Below are positions 1 to 8,904 of a stretch of DNA of 64,000 nt, piece by piece. Numbering within the stretch: position 1 is the stretch's first letter; each line of letters opens with the position of its first letter. The notes beneath the pieces are model-generated. The model was not told the DNA's origin and did no database searches. It was given only the letters and a program-made list of their open reading frames with translations. The translations under genes were made by a program, and so were the position numbers. Where the stretch lies: the NCBI RefSeq assembly GCF_013283745.1, contig NZ_JABSTZ010000002.1, positions 124,001 to 188,000 on the forward strand, written 5' to 3'. The stretch is from Aeromicrobium stalagmiti. GTDB lineage: Bacteria > Actinomycetota > Actinomycetes > Propionibacteriales > Nocardioidaceae.

Positions 1-372
1 GTTGGTGAGGATCTCACCGTCCGACGTCAGCACCATGCCGGTGCCGGCGGCCTGTCCGGTCCCGTAGTCGAGCGTCGTCGTGATGTAGACGAGTCCGACC
101 TCCTGGGCGGCGGTGGCGTCGACCGCCTCGGTTTCGGTGCCCTGGGACCGTGTCGCGGCCGGTGGTCCGAACGTCCCGCCGTAGGTGCCGCCATAGCCTC
201 CGGCGTACGGCTGCTGGACGCTCGACGGCCGCTGCACGTCGGTCGTCACCGCCGACGCACCGGACGACGTGGCGTAGCCGATGCCGGTCAGTCCGACGGC
301 GCTCGCGGCAATGCCGGCGAGGACGAGACGACCGCGCGGACGGCGGGGGACGAGGGTGGTGTGCTGGGTCAT
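1..372 (-). CDS. exported trypsin-like (S1C/HtrA-type) serine protease, N-terminal part only
   Basis: The first 124 codons of a gene that continues beyond the left edge. The protein opens with a short basic stretch (PRRPRGR) and a hydrophobic segment at about residues 16-35, so it is a secreted or membrane-anchored protein. A Gly/Tyr/Ala-rich linker follows (about 55-75). At the window edge comes GTGMVLTSDGEILTN, which matches the beta-strand before the catalytic His in HtrA/DegP-like proteases (G-S-G-hydrophobic-I-x-x-x-G-x-I-L-T-N-x-H). The catalytic triad and any PDZ domain lie outside the window, so the family call rests on this motif and the architecture. The ATG at 372 is preceded by a strong AGGAGG ribosome binding site. 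The gene is divergent from the small membrane protein to its right. Confidence 0.72.
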   Translation of the reverse strand, partial: MTQHTTLVPRRPRGRLVLAGIAASAVGLTGIGYATSSGASAVTTDVQRPSSVQQPYAGGYGGTYGGTFGPPAATRSQGTETEAVDATAAQEVGLVYITTTLDYGTGQAAGTGMVLTSDGEILTN

Positions 373-501
373 GGGGGAGCCTCCTGGGGTGCTGGTGACT
401 CCAGACAAGTCGTCCTTCTTGGGCGCAGGCTGTGAGCCGCCCGGGAGGCGGATAGGACGTCGAACCGGACGGATGGAGTACCCGTCGGCTGTGACCTGTG
501 C

Positions 502-507
502 CACGAT
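502..507 (+). promoter_or_regulatory. candidate -10 hexamer of a leaderless promoter
   Basis: CACGAT lies exactly 6 nt before the GTG at 514, so transcription would begin at or next to the start codon. There is no ribosome binding site in front of this GTG. The same 6-7 nt spacing recurs at other genes in this window. Confidence 0.35.
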
Positions 508-513
508 GCCACG

Positions 514-924
514 GTGGAACTCGAGAACATCCTGTGGATGCTGGTCGCCCTCGCGGGTGTGGTGGTGCTGCTGACGAGGCTGCGGCTGCACGCCAACGAG
601 GCCCAGGCCGGGCATGCCCAGATCTCCGACGGGCTGGTCAACGCTCACACCGTCGTCGGCGTCGTGACCCTCGCGGTCGCGGGCTACTACCTGTCGTCAC
701 CCAGCGACGGCCTCGGCTACGCGGCCGCGGGAGTCTGGTGGATCGAGGCGATCATCGGGCTGCTCATCCTGGCGCGCTGGCTGCCCGGGGGAGGGCGGCA
801 CGCCGCCGACGCCACCGACGACAGCTGGGCCCAGGGCCCGTTCCTGTCGATCCTCGGCCACGTCGGCATGGTGCTCGGCGTCGCGTTCTTCTCGTACTGC
901 GTGCTCGCCGGCAAGATCGGCTGA
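514..924 (+). CDS. small four-helix membrane protein, unknown function
   Basis: A 136-residue protein with four hydrophobic segments at about residues 5-22, 45-62, 69-88 and 110-131, separated by short polar loops. The first loop carries LRLHANEAQAGHAQ and the third is charged (GGGRHAADATDDSW). There is no signal peptide and no motif I can assign. The GTG start is preferred because the hydrophobic segment begins directly after it and a -10-like hexamer lies 6 nt upstream. The gene stands alone, divergent from the protease gene and about 110 bp before the enoyl-CoA hydratase. I do not recognise the family. Confidence 0.7.
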   Translation: MELENILWMLVALAGVVVLLTRLRLHANEAQAGHAQISDGLVNAHTVVGVVTLAVAGYYLSSPSDGLGYAAAGVWWIEAIIGLLILARWLPGGGRHAADATDDSWAQGPFLSILGHVGMVLGVAFFSYCVLAGKIG

Positions 925-979
925 GCCATCGGCCCCTCCGGCCGCCCGCCCGCTCGACGTGTCGCGTGACGACGGCCCC

Positions 980-985
980 TATGCT
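980..985 (+). promoter_or_regulatory. candidate -10 (TATGCT) for the enoyl-CoA hydratase
   Basis: TATGCT is a good match to actinobacterial sigma-A -10 elements (TAnnnT) and lies about 50 nt upstream of the likely start at 1036. No convincing -35 is visible. Confidence 0.35.
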
Positions 986-1035
986 CGGGGCGACGGCGCT
1001 CGCCGCGGGCGTCGATGAGCTTTCAGGAGGACATC

Positions 1036-1815
1036 GTGGGCGAGTTCGTACGACTCGAGGTCAGCGACGGCGTGGGCACGATCCGGCTCGACCGGCCGAA
1101 GATGAACGCCCTCAGCGCGCAGGTCCAGGACGAGCTGTCCGCGGTGGCGCAGGAGGCCGACTCACGCGACGACGTCGCCGCCGTCGTCGTCTACGGCGGT
1201 GAGCGGGTCTTCGCGGCCGGCGCCGACGTCAAGGAGATGGCGGCGATGTCGTACGGCGACATGGTCAGGCGAGGCCACTTCCTGCAGGCGTTCACGCGCG
1301 ACCTGGCGGCTATCGGCAAGCCCACGGTGTCGGCCATCACCGGCTTCGCCCTCGGGGGTGGCTGCGAGGTCGCGATGGCGACCGACCTGAGGTTCGCTGC
1401 CGACAACGCCAAGCTCGGCCAGCCCGAGATCCTGCTCGGCATCATCCCCGGAGCAGGCGGAACGCAGCGGCTGACCCGCCTGGTCGGACCGGCCAAGGCC
1501 AAGGAGCTGATCTTCTCGGGCCGCTTCGTCGATGCCCAGGAGGCGCTCGCGATCGGCCTGGTCGACCAGGTGCACCCGGCCGACGAGGTCTATGCCAAGG
1601 CCGTCGAGTGGGCCTCGCAGTTCGTCGGCGGACCCGCGCTCGCGCTCCGTGCCGCCAAGAACGCCGTCGACCGCGGCATCGAGGTCGATCTGCAGACCGG
1701 CCTCGACATCGAGCGGGCGGAGTTCACCAGCCTCTTCGCGACGGACGACCGCCAGGCCGGCATGGACTCGTTCGTCGAGAACGGGCCGGGCAAGGCGACG
1801 TTCAGCGGCAGCTGA
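1036..1815 (+). CDS. echA: enoyl-CoA hydratase/isomerase family protein
   Basis: Crotonase-fold protein of 259 residues, the usual family length. It should hydrate trans-2-enoyl-CoA in fatty-acid beta-oxidation in the cytoplasm. AAGADVKEM (near residue 65) and the GFALGGGCE stretch form the oxyanion hole. Both catalytic glutamates of true hydratases are present: Glu111 (GGGCEVAM) and Glu131 (GQPEILLG, followed by IPGAGGTQRL). That makes hydratase activity more likely than isomerase only. The GTG at 1036 is chosen because CAGGAGG sits 5 nt upstream; an in-frame ATG at 1015 lacks a ribosome binding site. The gene is single and ends 12 bp from the end of the convergent gene. The acyl chain specificity cannot be read from sequence. 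Confidence 0.9.
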   Translation: MGEFVRLEVSDGVGTIRLDRPKMNALSAQVQDELSAVAQEADSRDDVAAVVVYGGERVFAAGADVKEMAAMSYGDMVRRGHFLQAFTRDLAAIGKPTVSAITGFALGGGCEVAMATDLRFAADNAKLGQPEILLGIIPGAGGTQRLTRLVGPAKAKELIFSGRFVDAQEALAIGLVDQVHPADEVYAKAVEWASQFVGGPALALRAAKNAVDRGIEVDLQTGLDIERAEFTSLFATDDRQAGMDSFVENGPGKATFSGS

Positions 1816-1827
1816 GGCTCGCCTGCG

Positions 1828-2322
1828 TCAGGCGCGTCGGTCGGTGACCGTGCTGCCGTCCGGGTCGACACCGCCCGCGGGCGGTGTGTCGACCGGCGCG
1901 GCGTGCGCAGGCGCTGCTGCCGAGGGCGCCGCCGGCTCCTCGGTGGCCGTGCGGTCGACGTGGGAGCCCGTCGCGACGTCCCCGGTCACGTCGGGGTCGA
2001 TGCGATCGGCCTCGGCGAGCCGCTCCTCCACCGCTCCACGGGCACGAGCGGCCTCGCGCTCGCGCTCGGTCGCGGCCTGGTCGAGCTGCTCGGCCTCCAC
2101 GCGGGCCTGCTCGGCCTCGGCACGGATGGTCGAGGCGTCGGCCTCCTTGCGGCGGGCCTCGACCTCGACGCCCCTGGCCTCCTCGCGCAGGCCGGCTGCC
2201 TGGTCGCGGCGTGCGACGGTCTTGCGCACCCGTGCTCGTCTCGAGGCCGCGACCCCCAGCACGATCACCGCGACCACGGCGATGGCGATCAGGGCCCAGA
2301 CCCACCAGTCGATGTCGGACAT
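1828..2322 (-). CDS. membrane-anchored coiled-coil protein, unknown function
   Basis: A 164-residue protein with one N-terminal transmembrane segment (about 6-27, WWVWALIAIAVVAVIVLG). A highly charged Arg/Glu/Ala helical region follows (about 30-110) with heptad-like spacing (RAEAEQARVEAEQLDQAA). The tail is low complexity, rich in Pro, Ala and Asp. The N-terminus is short, so the coiled coil probably lies in the cytoplasm. The ATG at 2322 is chosen because a GGGAGGG-type ribosome binding site precedes it; a longer in-frame start at 2430 would add an implausible polar stretch. It is convergent with the enoyl-CoA hydratase and divergent from malQ. Function unknown. Confidence 0.72.
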   Translation of the reverse strand: MSDIDWWVWALIAIAVVAVIVLGVAASRRARVRKTVARRDQAAGLREEARGVEVEARRKEADASTIRAEAEQARVEAEQLDQAATEREREAARARGAVEERLAEADRIDPDVTGDVATGSHVDRTATEEPAAPSAAAPAHAAPVDTPPAGGVDPDGSTVTDRRA

Positions 2323-2429
2323 GTCGTCCCTCCCTCTCGAAATGTTCCCCAGGGCGTACCCGCCACCGGGCGGGGCAAACCACTCACCCGGGTCCACGGG
2401 CGGATTGGCGTCCTCAGGCACGGTCGGCA

Positions 2430-4421
2430 ATGCTGGAGCACGTGCCGCCGACCCCCTGCCCGCCGGACCTCGCCGAGCTCGCGACGCTGCACGGCGTCGC
2501 GACGTCCTACGAGGGATCTGACCGCACCGAGGTGCTCGTCGACGCCCCGATCGTCGTCGCTGTCCTCGGCATGCTCGACGTCGACGCCGCGAGCCCCGAC
2601 GCCGTCGAGGCGAGCCTGCGATCGGCCCGGGACGCCGCTGCCCGAGCCGGTCTGCCTGCCACGGTGGTCGTCGTCGCCGGTTCCGGCCGCGACCTGCCCG
2701 CGCCGGCGCGGATCGTGCTCGAGGACGGCACGACCCACCAGGTCGACGCCGTGCCGGACGACCTGCCCCTCGGCTACCACCGCATCGTCACCGCCGACCA
2801 GGACGTCGCGCTGCTGGTGGTGCCCGACCGCATGCCCGAGGTGTCGCGGACGTGGGGCTGGATGCTCCAGCTCTATGCGCTGCACTCCGACGCCTCGTGG
2901 GGCATGGGCGACTTCGGCGACCTCGCCGAGATGGCCCGTCGCTCCGGCGACGAGCAGGGCGCGGGGGTGCTGCTGGTCAACCCCGTGCAGGCCGTCAGCC
3001 CGACGCACCCGATCCAGCGCTCGCCCTACTCCCCGGCGAGCCGCCGCTTCGCCAACCCGCTCTACCTGCGCCTGAGCGACACGGCCGCCTACGCTGCGGC
3101 GCCCGACGACGTGCGGGCCCGGGTCGACGCGCTGAGGCCCGAGCTCGGCCCGCTCATCGACCACGACGCCGTGTGGGACGCCAAGCTCGCTGGTCTCGAG
3201 CTGCTCTGGCCCCACCGGCCCGAGGACGAACGCACCCGCGCTGACGACGAGCTCGCGACCTTCGCCACGTTCTGCGCCGTCGCGGAGCGTCACGGCGGTG
3301 ACTGGCGCGACTGGCCGGCCTCGCTCCAGGACCCCGACGGCGAGGCGGTCCGTCAGGTGCAGGTCGATCTCGCCGACCGCATCGGGTTCCACGCGTGGCT
3401 CCAGGTGCTGTGCCGCCAGCAGCTCGACGCGGCGCGAGACGCCGCCTGGGCCGCCGGCATGCCGGTGGGCGTGGTGCACGACCTGCCGGTCGGCGTCAGC
3501 GCCGGCGGGCCCGACACGTGGTCTCACCGCGACGACTTCGCCCCCGTCGTCCGCGTCGGCTGTCCCGCCGACGCGTTCAACGAGCTGGGCCAGGACTGGG
3601 GCCTTCCGCCGTGGAAGCCTCGAGCCCTCGCCGCGTCGGGATACACGCCCTTCCGCGACGTCGTGCGCAGCGTCCTGCGGCACGCCGACGGCATCCGCAT
3701 CGACCACGTCGCGGGACTCTGGCGCCTGTGGTGGATCCCGCCGGGGGAGCCCGCGCACCGCGGCACGTACGTCCACTACGACCCTGACGCGATGGTCGGC
3801 GTCCTGATGCTCGAGGCCCAGCGCGCCGGCGCGATCGTCGTCGGGGAGGACCTCGGCACCGTCGAGGACGTCGTCACCGACACGATGCACCGCCGCGGCA
3901 TCCTCAGCTCGGCCGTGCTCTGGTTCGAGCGTGACTGGGACGCTCCCGGCCAGCCCCACGACCGGCCCGAGGACTGGGCGGTCGAGGCGATGGCGAGCGT
4001 CACGACCCACGACCTGCCGACCGCCAGCGGCTGGCTCCGTGCCGAGCACGTCCGCCTCCGTGCGTCGCTCGACCTGCTCGACGGACCCGAGGACGAGGCC
4101 TACGCCAAGGCGGCGGCCGACAAGGCGGCGCTGCTCGACCTGCTGCGGTCCGAGGGCATCGCCCACGACGATGACGACACCGCCAGCATCGTCGTCGCGC
4201 TCCACGCCGCCATCGCTCGCGCAGGCTCACGTCTCGTGCTGAGCTCGCCGAGCGACGTGGTGGGTGACCTTCGCCAGCCCAACCTCCCCGGCACGATCGA
4301 CGAGTACCCCAACTGGCGCATCCCGCTGCCGGTCGACCTCGACGCGTTCTTTGCCGACGACGGGGTACAGCAGGCCATCGAGCCCTTGCGAGCAGCGCGA
4401 GCGGTCGACCATGAGCGATGA
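2430..4421 (+). CDS. malQ: 4-alpha-glucanotransferase (amylomaltase, GH77)
   Basis: Transfers glucan segments between 4-alpha-glucans, releasing glucose, and so recycles short maltodextrins. The protein is about 663 residues. It has an N-terminal beta-rich extension of roughly 130 residues, as in longer actinobacterial and enterobacterial MalQ, then the (beta/alpha)8 barrel. The catalytic residues are visible: nucleophile Asp425 (GIRIDHVAGLWR), acid/base Glu473 (VGEDLGTV) and transition-state Asp528 (THDLPT). The start is uncertain: ATG 2430 has only a weak upstream signal, and GTG 2442 is an alternative. It heads malQ-glgX-treY; glgX begins within 20 nt of the malQ stop. Its partners suggest it handles the maltooligosaccharides left by GlgX and TreY/TreZ. 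Confidence 0.92.
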   Translation: MLEHVPPTPCPPDLAELATLHGVATSYEGSDRTEVLVDAPIVVAVLGMLDVDAASPDAVEASLRSARDAAARAGLPATVVVVAGSGRDLPAPARIVLEDGTTHQVDAVPDDLPLGYHRIVTADQDVALLVVPDRMPEVSRTWGWMLQLYALHSDASWGMGDFGDLAEMARRSGDEQGAGVLLVNPVQAVSPTHPIQRSPYSPASRRFANPLYLRLSDTAAYAAAPDDVRARVDALRPELGPLIDHDAVWDAKLAGLELLWPHRPEDERTRADDELATFATFCAVAERHGGDWRDWPASLQDPDGEAVRQVQVDLADRIGFHAWLQVLCRQQLDAARDAAWAAGMPVGVVHDLPVGVSAGGPDTWSHRDDFAPVVRVGCPADAFNELGQDWGLPPWKPRALAASGYTPFRDVVRSVLRHADGIRIDHVAGLWRLWWIPPGEPAHRGTYVHYDPDAMVGVLMLEAQRAGAIVVGEDLGTVEDVVTDTMHRRGILSSAVLWFERDWDAPGQPHDRPEDWAVEAMASVTTHDLPTASGWLRAEHVRLRASLDLLDGPEDEAYAKAAADKAALLDLLRSEGIAHDDDDTASIVVALHAAIARAGSRLVLSSPSDVVGDLRQPNLPGTIDEYPNWRIPLPVDLDAFFADDGVQQAIEPLRAARAVDHER

Positions 4422-4437
4422 CCTCGAAGGAGACCGT

Positions 4438-6546
4438 GTGCAGCCCTGGCCCGGCAGTGCCTATCCGCTGGGAGCCACGTACGACGGCACCGGCACCAAC
4501 TTCGCCCTGTTCTCGGAGGTTGCCGAGTTCGTCGAGCTCTGCCTCTTCGACGAGCACGGCACCGAGACGCGCGTCCGGCTCGACGAGGTCGACGGCTTCG
4601 TCCACCACGGCTTCCTGCTGGGCGTGAGCCCCGGGCAGCGCTACGGCTACCGGGTGCACGGCACGTACGACCCCGAGCAGGGGCTGCGCTGCAACCCCGC
4701 CAAGCTGCTGATCGACCCCTACGCCAAGGCCGTCACCGGCCAGATCGACTGGGACCCGTCGCTGTTCTCCTACGACCTCGACGACCCCGATGCGCGCAAC
4801 GACGACGACTCCGCGGGGCACGTGCCCTACTCGTTGGTCGTCAACCCGTTCTTCGACTGGTCCAACGACCGCCCGCCGCGCACGCCCTACAACGAGTCGG
4901 TCGTCTACGAGGCGCACGTCAAGGGGCTCACGATCAACCACCCCGACGTGCCCGAGGTGCTGCGCGGCACCTACGCCGGCATCGCGCACCCCGCGATCGT
5001 CCGCCACCTCAAGGACCTCGGCGTCACGGCGATCGAGCTGCTGCCGGTCCACCAGTTCGTGACCGACCACTACCTCGACGAGAAGGGCCTCACCAACTAC
5101 TGGGGCTACAACACGATCGGCTTCTTCGCCCCGCACGACGCGTACGCCGCACAGCCCGGTGGCCAGGTGCAGGAGTTCAAGGGCATGGTGCGCGCCCTGC
5201 ACGAGGCCGGCATCGAGGTCGTGCTCGACGTCGTCTACAACCACACCGCCGAGGGCAACCACCTCGGGCCGACGCTCTCGATGCGCGGCATCGACAACTG
5301 CGCCTACTACCGCACCGTCGAGGACGATCCGTCGTTCTACATGGACTACACCGGCACCGGCAACTCGCTCAACGTGCGCAGCCCGCACACCCTGCAGCTC
5401 ATCATGGACTCGCTGCGCTACTGGGTCACCGAGATGCACGTCGACGGCTTCCGCTTCGACCTCGCCGCGACGCTGGCTCGCGAGTTCTACGACGTCGACA
5501 AGCTGGCCACGTTCTTCGAGCTCGTGCAGCAGGACCCGGTGGTCAGCCAGGTCAAGCTCATCGCCGAGCCGTGGGACGTCGGACCCGGCGGCTACCAGGT
5601 CGGCAACTTCCCGCCGCTGTGGACGGAGTGGAACGGCCTCTACCGCGACACGGTGCGCGACTTCTGGCGCGGCGAGCCGTCGACGCTGGGCGAGTTCGCG
5701 TCGCGCATCACCGGCTCGTCCGACCTCTACCAGGACAACGGCCGGCGCCCGTACGCCTCGGTCAACTTCGTGACGGCGCACGACGGGTTCACGCTCGACG
5801 ACCTCGTGTCGTACAACGACAAGCACAACGAGGCCAACGGCGAGGACGGACGTGACGGCGCCGACGACAACCGTTCGTGGAACTCCGGGGTGGAGGGGCC
5901 GACCGACGACCCCGAGATCCTCGACCTGCGGCGCCGGCAGCGTCGCAACCTGATGGCGACGCTGCTGCTGTCGCAGGGTGTGCCGATGATCCTGCACGGC
6001 GACGAGCTCGGACGCACGCAGGGTGGCAACAACAACGCGTACTGCCAGGACAACGACGTCGCCTGGGTCGACTGGCACCTCGACGAGGGCGAGACCGACC
6101 TGATGGAGTTCACGTCCGCCGTGACGGCGTTCCGTCGCCGGCACCCGGTCTTCCGGCGGCGGCGGTTCTTCCAGGGCAAGCCGATCCGCAAGGCCGACGA
6201 GCTGCGCGACATCGCCTGGTTCACGCCCTCCGGCGAGGAGATGAAGGAGCAGAACTGGGACGACGCCTTCGGCAAGTCGATCGTCGTGTTCCTCAACGGC
6301 GACGCGATCGCCGATCGCGACACGCGCGGCGCGCGCGTCGTGGACGACTCGTTCCTCATGGCCTTCAACGCGCACCACGAGGACATCGAGCTCGTGCTGC
6401 CCGACCGTGACTACGGCGAGAGCTGGACCGTGGTGGTCGACACCTCGACCGGCATCGTGGAGCAGGTCGGCGGGGCGATGCACGCCTCGGACGCCACGAT
6501 GAACCTGCCGGCCCGCTCGCTCGTCGTCCTGCAGCGGGTGTCATGA
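4438..6546 (+). CDS. glgX: glycogen debranching enzyme GlgX (GH13_11), copy 1
   Basis: Hydrolyses alpha-1,6 branches of glycogen limit dextrin. The protein has 702 residues. An N-terminal CBM48-like beta domain (from YPLGATYDGTGTNFALFS) is followed by the GH13 barrel with nucleophile Asp341 (GFRFDLAATL), acid/base Glu377 (LIAEPWDVG) and Asp449 (TAHDGFT). HNEANGEDGRDGADDN and GGNNNAYCQD are typical of GlgX/isoamylase-type enzymes. GTG 4438 is chosen because AAGGAG lies 5 nt upstream and the family usually begins at this WPG motif; the in-frame ATG 4411 overlaps malQ. The stop overlaps the treY start (ATGA), so translation is probably coupled. A second GlgX lies at 13577. Linear chains released here are substrates for TreY. 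Confidence 0.94.
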   Translation: MQPWPGSAYPLGATYDGTGTNFALFSEVAEFVELCLFDEHGTETRVRLDEVDGFVHHGFLLGVSPGQRYGYRVHGTYDPEQGLRCNPAKLLIDPYAKAVTGQIDWDPSLFSYDLDDPDARNDDDSAGHVPYSLVVNPFFDWSNDRPPRTPYNESVVYEAHVKGLTINHPDVPEVLRGTYAGIAHPAIVRHLKDLGVTAIELLPVHQFVTDHYLDEKGLTNYWGYNTIGFFAPHDAYAAQPGGQVQEFKGMVRALHEAGIEVVLDVVYNHTAEGNHLGPTLSMRGIDNCAYYRTVEDDPSFYMDYTGTGNSLNVRSPHTLQLIMDSLRYWVTEMHVDGFRFDLAATLAREFYDVDKLATFFELVQQDPVVSQVKLIAEPWDVGPGGYQVGNFPPLWTEWNGLYRDTVRDFWRGEPSTLGEFASRITGSSDLYQDNGRRPYASVNFVTAHDGFTLDDLVSYNDKHNEANGEDGRDGADDNRSWNSGVEGPTDDPEILDLRRRQRRNLMATLLLSQGVPMILHGDELGRTQGGNNNAYCQDNDVAWVDWHLDEGETDLMEFTSAVTAFRRRHPVFRRRRFFQGKPIRKADELRDIAWFTPSGEEMKEQNWDDAFGKSIVVFLNGDAIADRDTRGARVVDDSFLMAFNAHHEDIELVLPDRDYGESWTVVVDTSTGIVEQVGGAMHASDATMNLPARSLVVLQRVS

Positions 6547-8828
6547 GCGCTCCGACCTCGACCTACCGGCTGCAGCTGCGTCCGGAGTTCGGGTTCGCGG
6601 AGGCGAGTGACGTCGTGGCCTACCTCGGGGCGCTCGGGGTCGGTGCGGTCTACGTCTCCCCGATCCTCGACGCGACGCCGGGATCGACCCACGGCTACGA
6701 CGTCACCGATCCCCGCGTGGCCCGCCCGGAGCTCGGTGGCGAGGAGGCTCGGGTCGGCCTGGCCGAGGCCGCGCGGGCGACCGGTCTCGGCCTCGTGGTC
6801 GACATCGTGCCCAACCACATGTCGGTCGAGGTGCCGAGGGCCAACCCGTTCTGGTGGGACGTCCTCAAGGCCGGACAGGCATCCGGGTTCGCGCACTACT
6901 TCGACATCGACTGGTCGCGCGGGCGCATCCTGGTGCCGGTGCTCGGGTCGGCCGACGACGTGTCGGCGCTGACGGTGCAGGACGACGAGCTGGTCTACGC
7001 AGGCCACCGCTTCCCGATCTCCGGGTCGGCGGACGGGACGCCGCAGGAGGTCCACGACCGGCAGCCGTACGAGCTGGTCGACTGGCGTCGCGGCAACGCG
7101 GAGCTGAGCTATCGCCGCTTCTTCGACATCACGACGCTCGCCGCGGTGGCGGTCGACCGCGTCGACGTCTTCGAGGTCGCGCACCGCGAGGTGCTGCGCT
7201 GGGTCGCGGACGGCGACGTCACGGGCCTGCGCATCGACCACCCGGACGGGCTCGCCGATCCCGGAGCCTACGTCCGACGTCTGCGCGAGCGTGCGCCGCA
7301 CGCCTGGATCGTGATCGAGAAGATCCTCCACCCGGGCGAGCACCTGCCGGCCTCGTGGCCGGTGGACGGCACCACGGGCTACGACGCGCTGGGCGAGGTC
7401 GCGGGCGTGCTGCTCGACCCGGCCGGTGAGGAGCCCTTCACGCGGCTGGCGGACGTCCTCGGTGTGCGGACGGACTATGCCGCGGTCGAGGAGGAGGCGC
7501 GTCGCCTCGTGACCGACACGATCCTCGTCGCGGAGGTGCGGCGCATCGCGGGGCTGGTCGCGGACGTCCCCGAGGACGCCGCGCGCGCCGCCGTGGCCGA
7601 GACGATGATCGCCTTCGGCGTCTACCGGTCGTACCTGCCGGAGGTCGCCGACGAGTGGGCCGCCGCGATCGTGCGCGCCACCTCACGGCGGCCCGACCTG
7701 ACCGACGCCCTCGCGGCGCTCGACGAGCAGGTGCGGGGTGATCCCGGGGGCGAGCTCGCGACCCGGATCCAGCAGACCTCGGGGATGGTCGTGGCCAAGG
7801 GCACCGAGGACACGACGTTCTACCGCTGCACGCGGTTCGCCGCGCTCAACGAGGTCGGTGGCTCACCTGACCACTGGGGCATCGGGGTGGAGGAGTTCCA
7901 CCGGCTGGCCGCGGCCCGCGACGAGGACTCGCCAGCGACGATGACGACGCTGACGACCCACGACACCAAGCGGTCGGAGGACACCCGCGCCCGCATGATC
8001 GTGCTGTCCGAGGTCGCCGACGACTTCACGGGCCTCGTGGCCGACTGGACGCAGCGGTCCGTCGATGCGGGATGGGGCATCGACGAGCCGGCGCTGGGCC
8101 TGCTGGCGTGGCAGACCCTCGTCGGCGCCCACCCCATCGGCGACGACCGGTTGTCGGACTACCTGCTCAAGGCCGCCAAGGAGGCCAAGCTGCGCACGAC
8201 GTGGACCGAGCCGGACGAGGCGTTCGAGGCGAGGATCGCCGCCTGGCCCGCCCGGGTGGCCGCCGAGCTCGGTGACGAGGTGACGGCCTTCGTCGAGCAG
8301 ATCACCCCGGCCGGCTGGACCGTCTCCCTGTCGCAGAAGCTGCTCCAGCTGGCGGGCCCCGGCGTGCCGGACGTCTACCAGGGCACGGAGCTGTGGGACT
8401 TCTCGCTGGTCGACCCCGACAACCGGCGCGAGGTCGACTACGGGCTGCGGCGCGAGCTGTTGAGCCGCTTCGAGGAGGGTCTCGTCCCCGAGGTCGACGT
8501 CTCCGGCGCGGCGAAGATGCTGGTCGTGCTGCGGACGCTGAGGCTCCGCCGCGAGCGTCCGGAGCTGTTCGGTGGCTACACGCCGCTGACGTCGACCGGT
8601 GTCGCCGCCGACCATGCGATCGCCTTCGGCCGCAGCGACGACCTCGTGGTCGTGGCGACGCGGCTCCCGGTCGGGCTCGAGCGGCTCGGTGGCTGGGGCG
8701 ACACGACGCTGCCTCTGCCCGCAGGCGAGTGGACGGACGCGTTCACGGGCGCCTCGGTCGAGGGAGGCGACGTGCGTCTGGCCGACGTGCTCGGCCGCTA
8801 TCCCGTCGCCCTGCTGGTGCGGGGCTGA
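6543..8828 (+). CDS. treY: maltooligosyl trehalose synthase TreY (GH13_26)
   Basis: Converts the reducing-end alpha-1,4 bond of maltodextrins to an alpha,alpha-1,1 bond, giving maltooligosyl trehalose, which TreZ then cleaves. The 761-residue length is normal for the family. It opens with STYRLQLRPEFGF, the hallmark TreY N-terminus. Catalytic residues are Asp232 (GLRIDHPDGLADP), Glu259 (WIVIEKIL) and Asp474 (TTHDTKRSEDTRAR). The C-terminal part shows VPDVYQGTELWDFSLVDPDNRR, also characteristic. The ATG overlaps the glgX stop by four bases (ATGA). treZ follows 76 bp downstream but appears to have its own promoter. Confidence 0.96.
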   Translation: MSAPTSTYRLQLRPEFGFAEASDVVAYLGALGVGAVYVSPILDATPGSTHGYDVTDPRVARPELGGEEARVGLAEAARATGLGLVVDIVPNHMSVEVPRANPFWWDVLKAGQASGFAHYFDIDWSRGRILVPVLGSADDVSALTVQDDELVYAGHRFPISGSADGTPQEVHDRQPYELVDWRRGNAELSYRRFFDITTLAAVAVDRVDVFEVAHREVLRWVADGDVTGLRIDHPDGLADPGAYVRRLRERAPHAWIVIEKILHPGEHLPASWPVDGTTGYDALGEVAGVLLDPAGEEPFTRLADVLGVRTDYAAVEEEARRLVTDTILVAEVRRIAGLVADVPEDAARAAVAETMIAFGVYRSYLPEVADEWAAAIVRATSRRPDLTDALAALDEQVRGDPGGELATRIQQTSGMVVAKGTEDTTFYRCTRFAALNEVGGSPDHWGIGVEEFHRLAAARDEDSPATMTTLTTHDTKRSEDTRARMIVLSEVADDFTGLVADWTQRSVDAGWGIDEPALGLLAWQTLVGAHPIGDDRLSDYLLKAAKEAKLRTTWTEPDEAFEARIAAWPARVAAELGDEVTAFVEQITPAGWTVSLSQKLLQLAGPGVPDVYQGTELWDFSLVDPDNRREVDYGLRRELLSRFEEGLVPEVDVSGAAKMLVVLRTLRLRRERPELFGGYTPLTSTGVAADHAIAFGRSDDLVVVATRLPVGLERLGGWGDTTLPLPAGEWTDAFTGASVEGGDVRLADVLGRYPVALLVRG

Positions 8829-8891
8829 CCGTGGTCGAGCGCGTGGGAGGCGTCGGCTCGGGACGGTGGCGGCGCTCACCGCAGGTTCGCC

Positions 8892-8897
8892 TAGGCT
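8892..8897 (+). promoter_or_regulatory. -10 element (TAGGCT) of a leaderless treZ promoter
   Basis: TAGGCT ends 7 nt before the treZ ATG and no ribosome binding site is present in between (CGGCGGC). Transcription from here would start at or next to the ATG. The identical hexamer with 6 nt spacing precedes the minus-strand gene starting at 56349. Confidence 0.5.
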
Positions 8898-8904
8898 CGG
8901 CGGC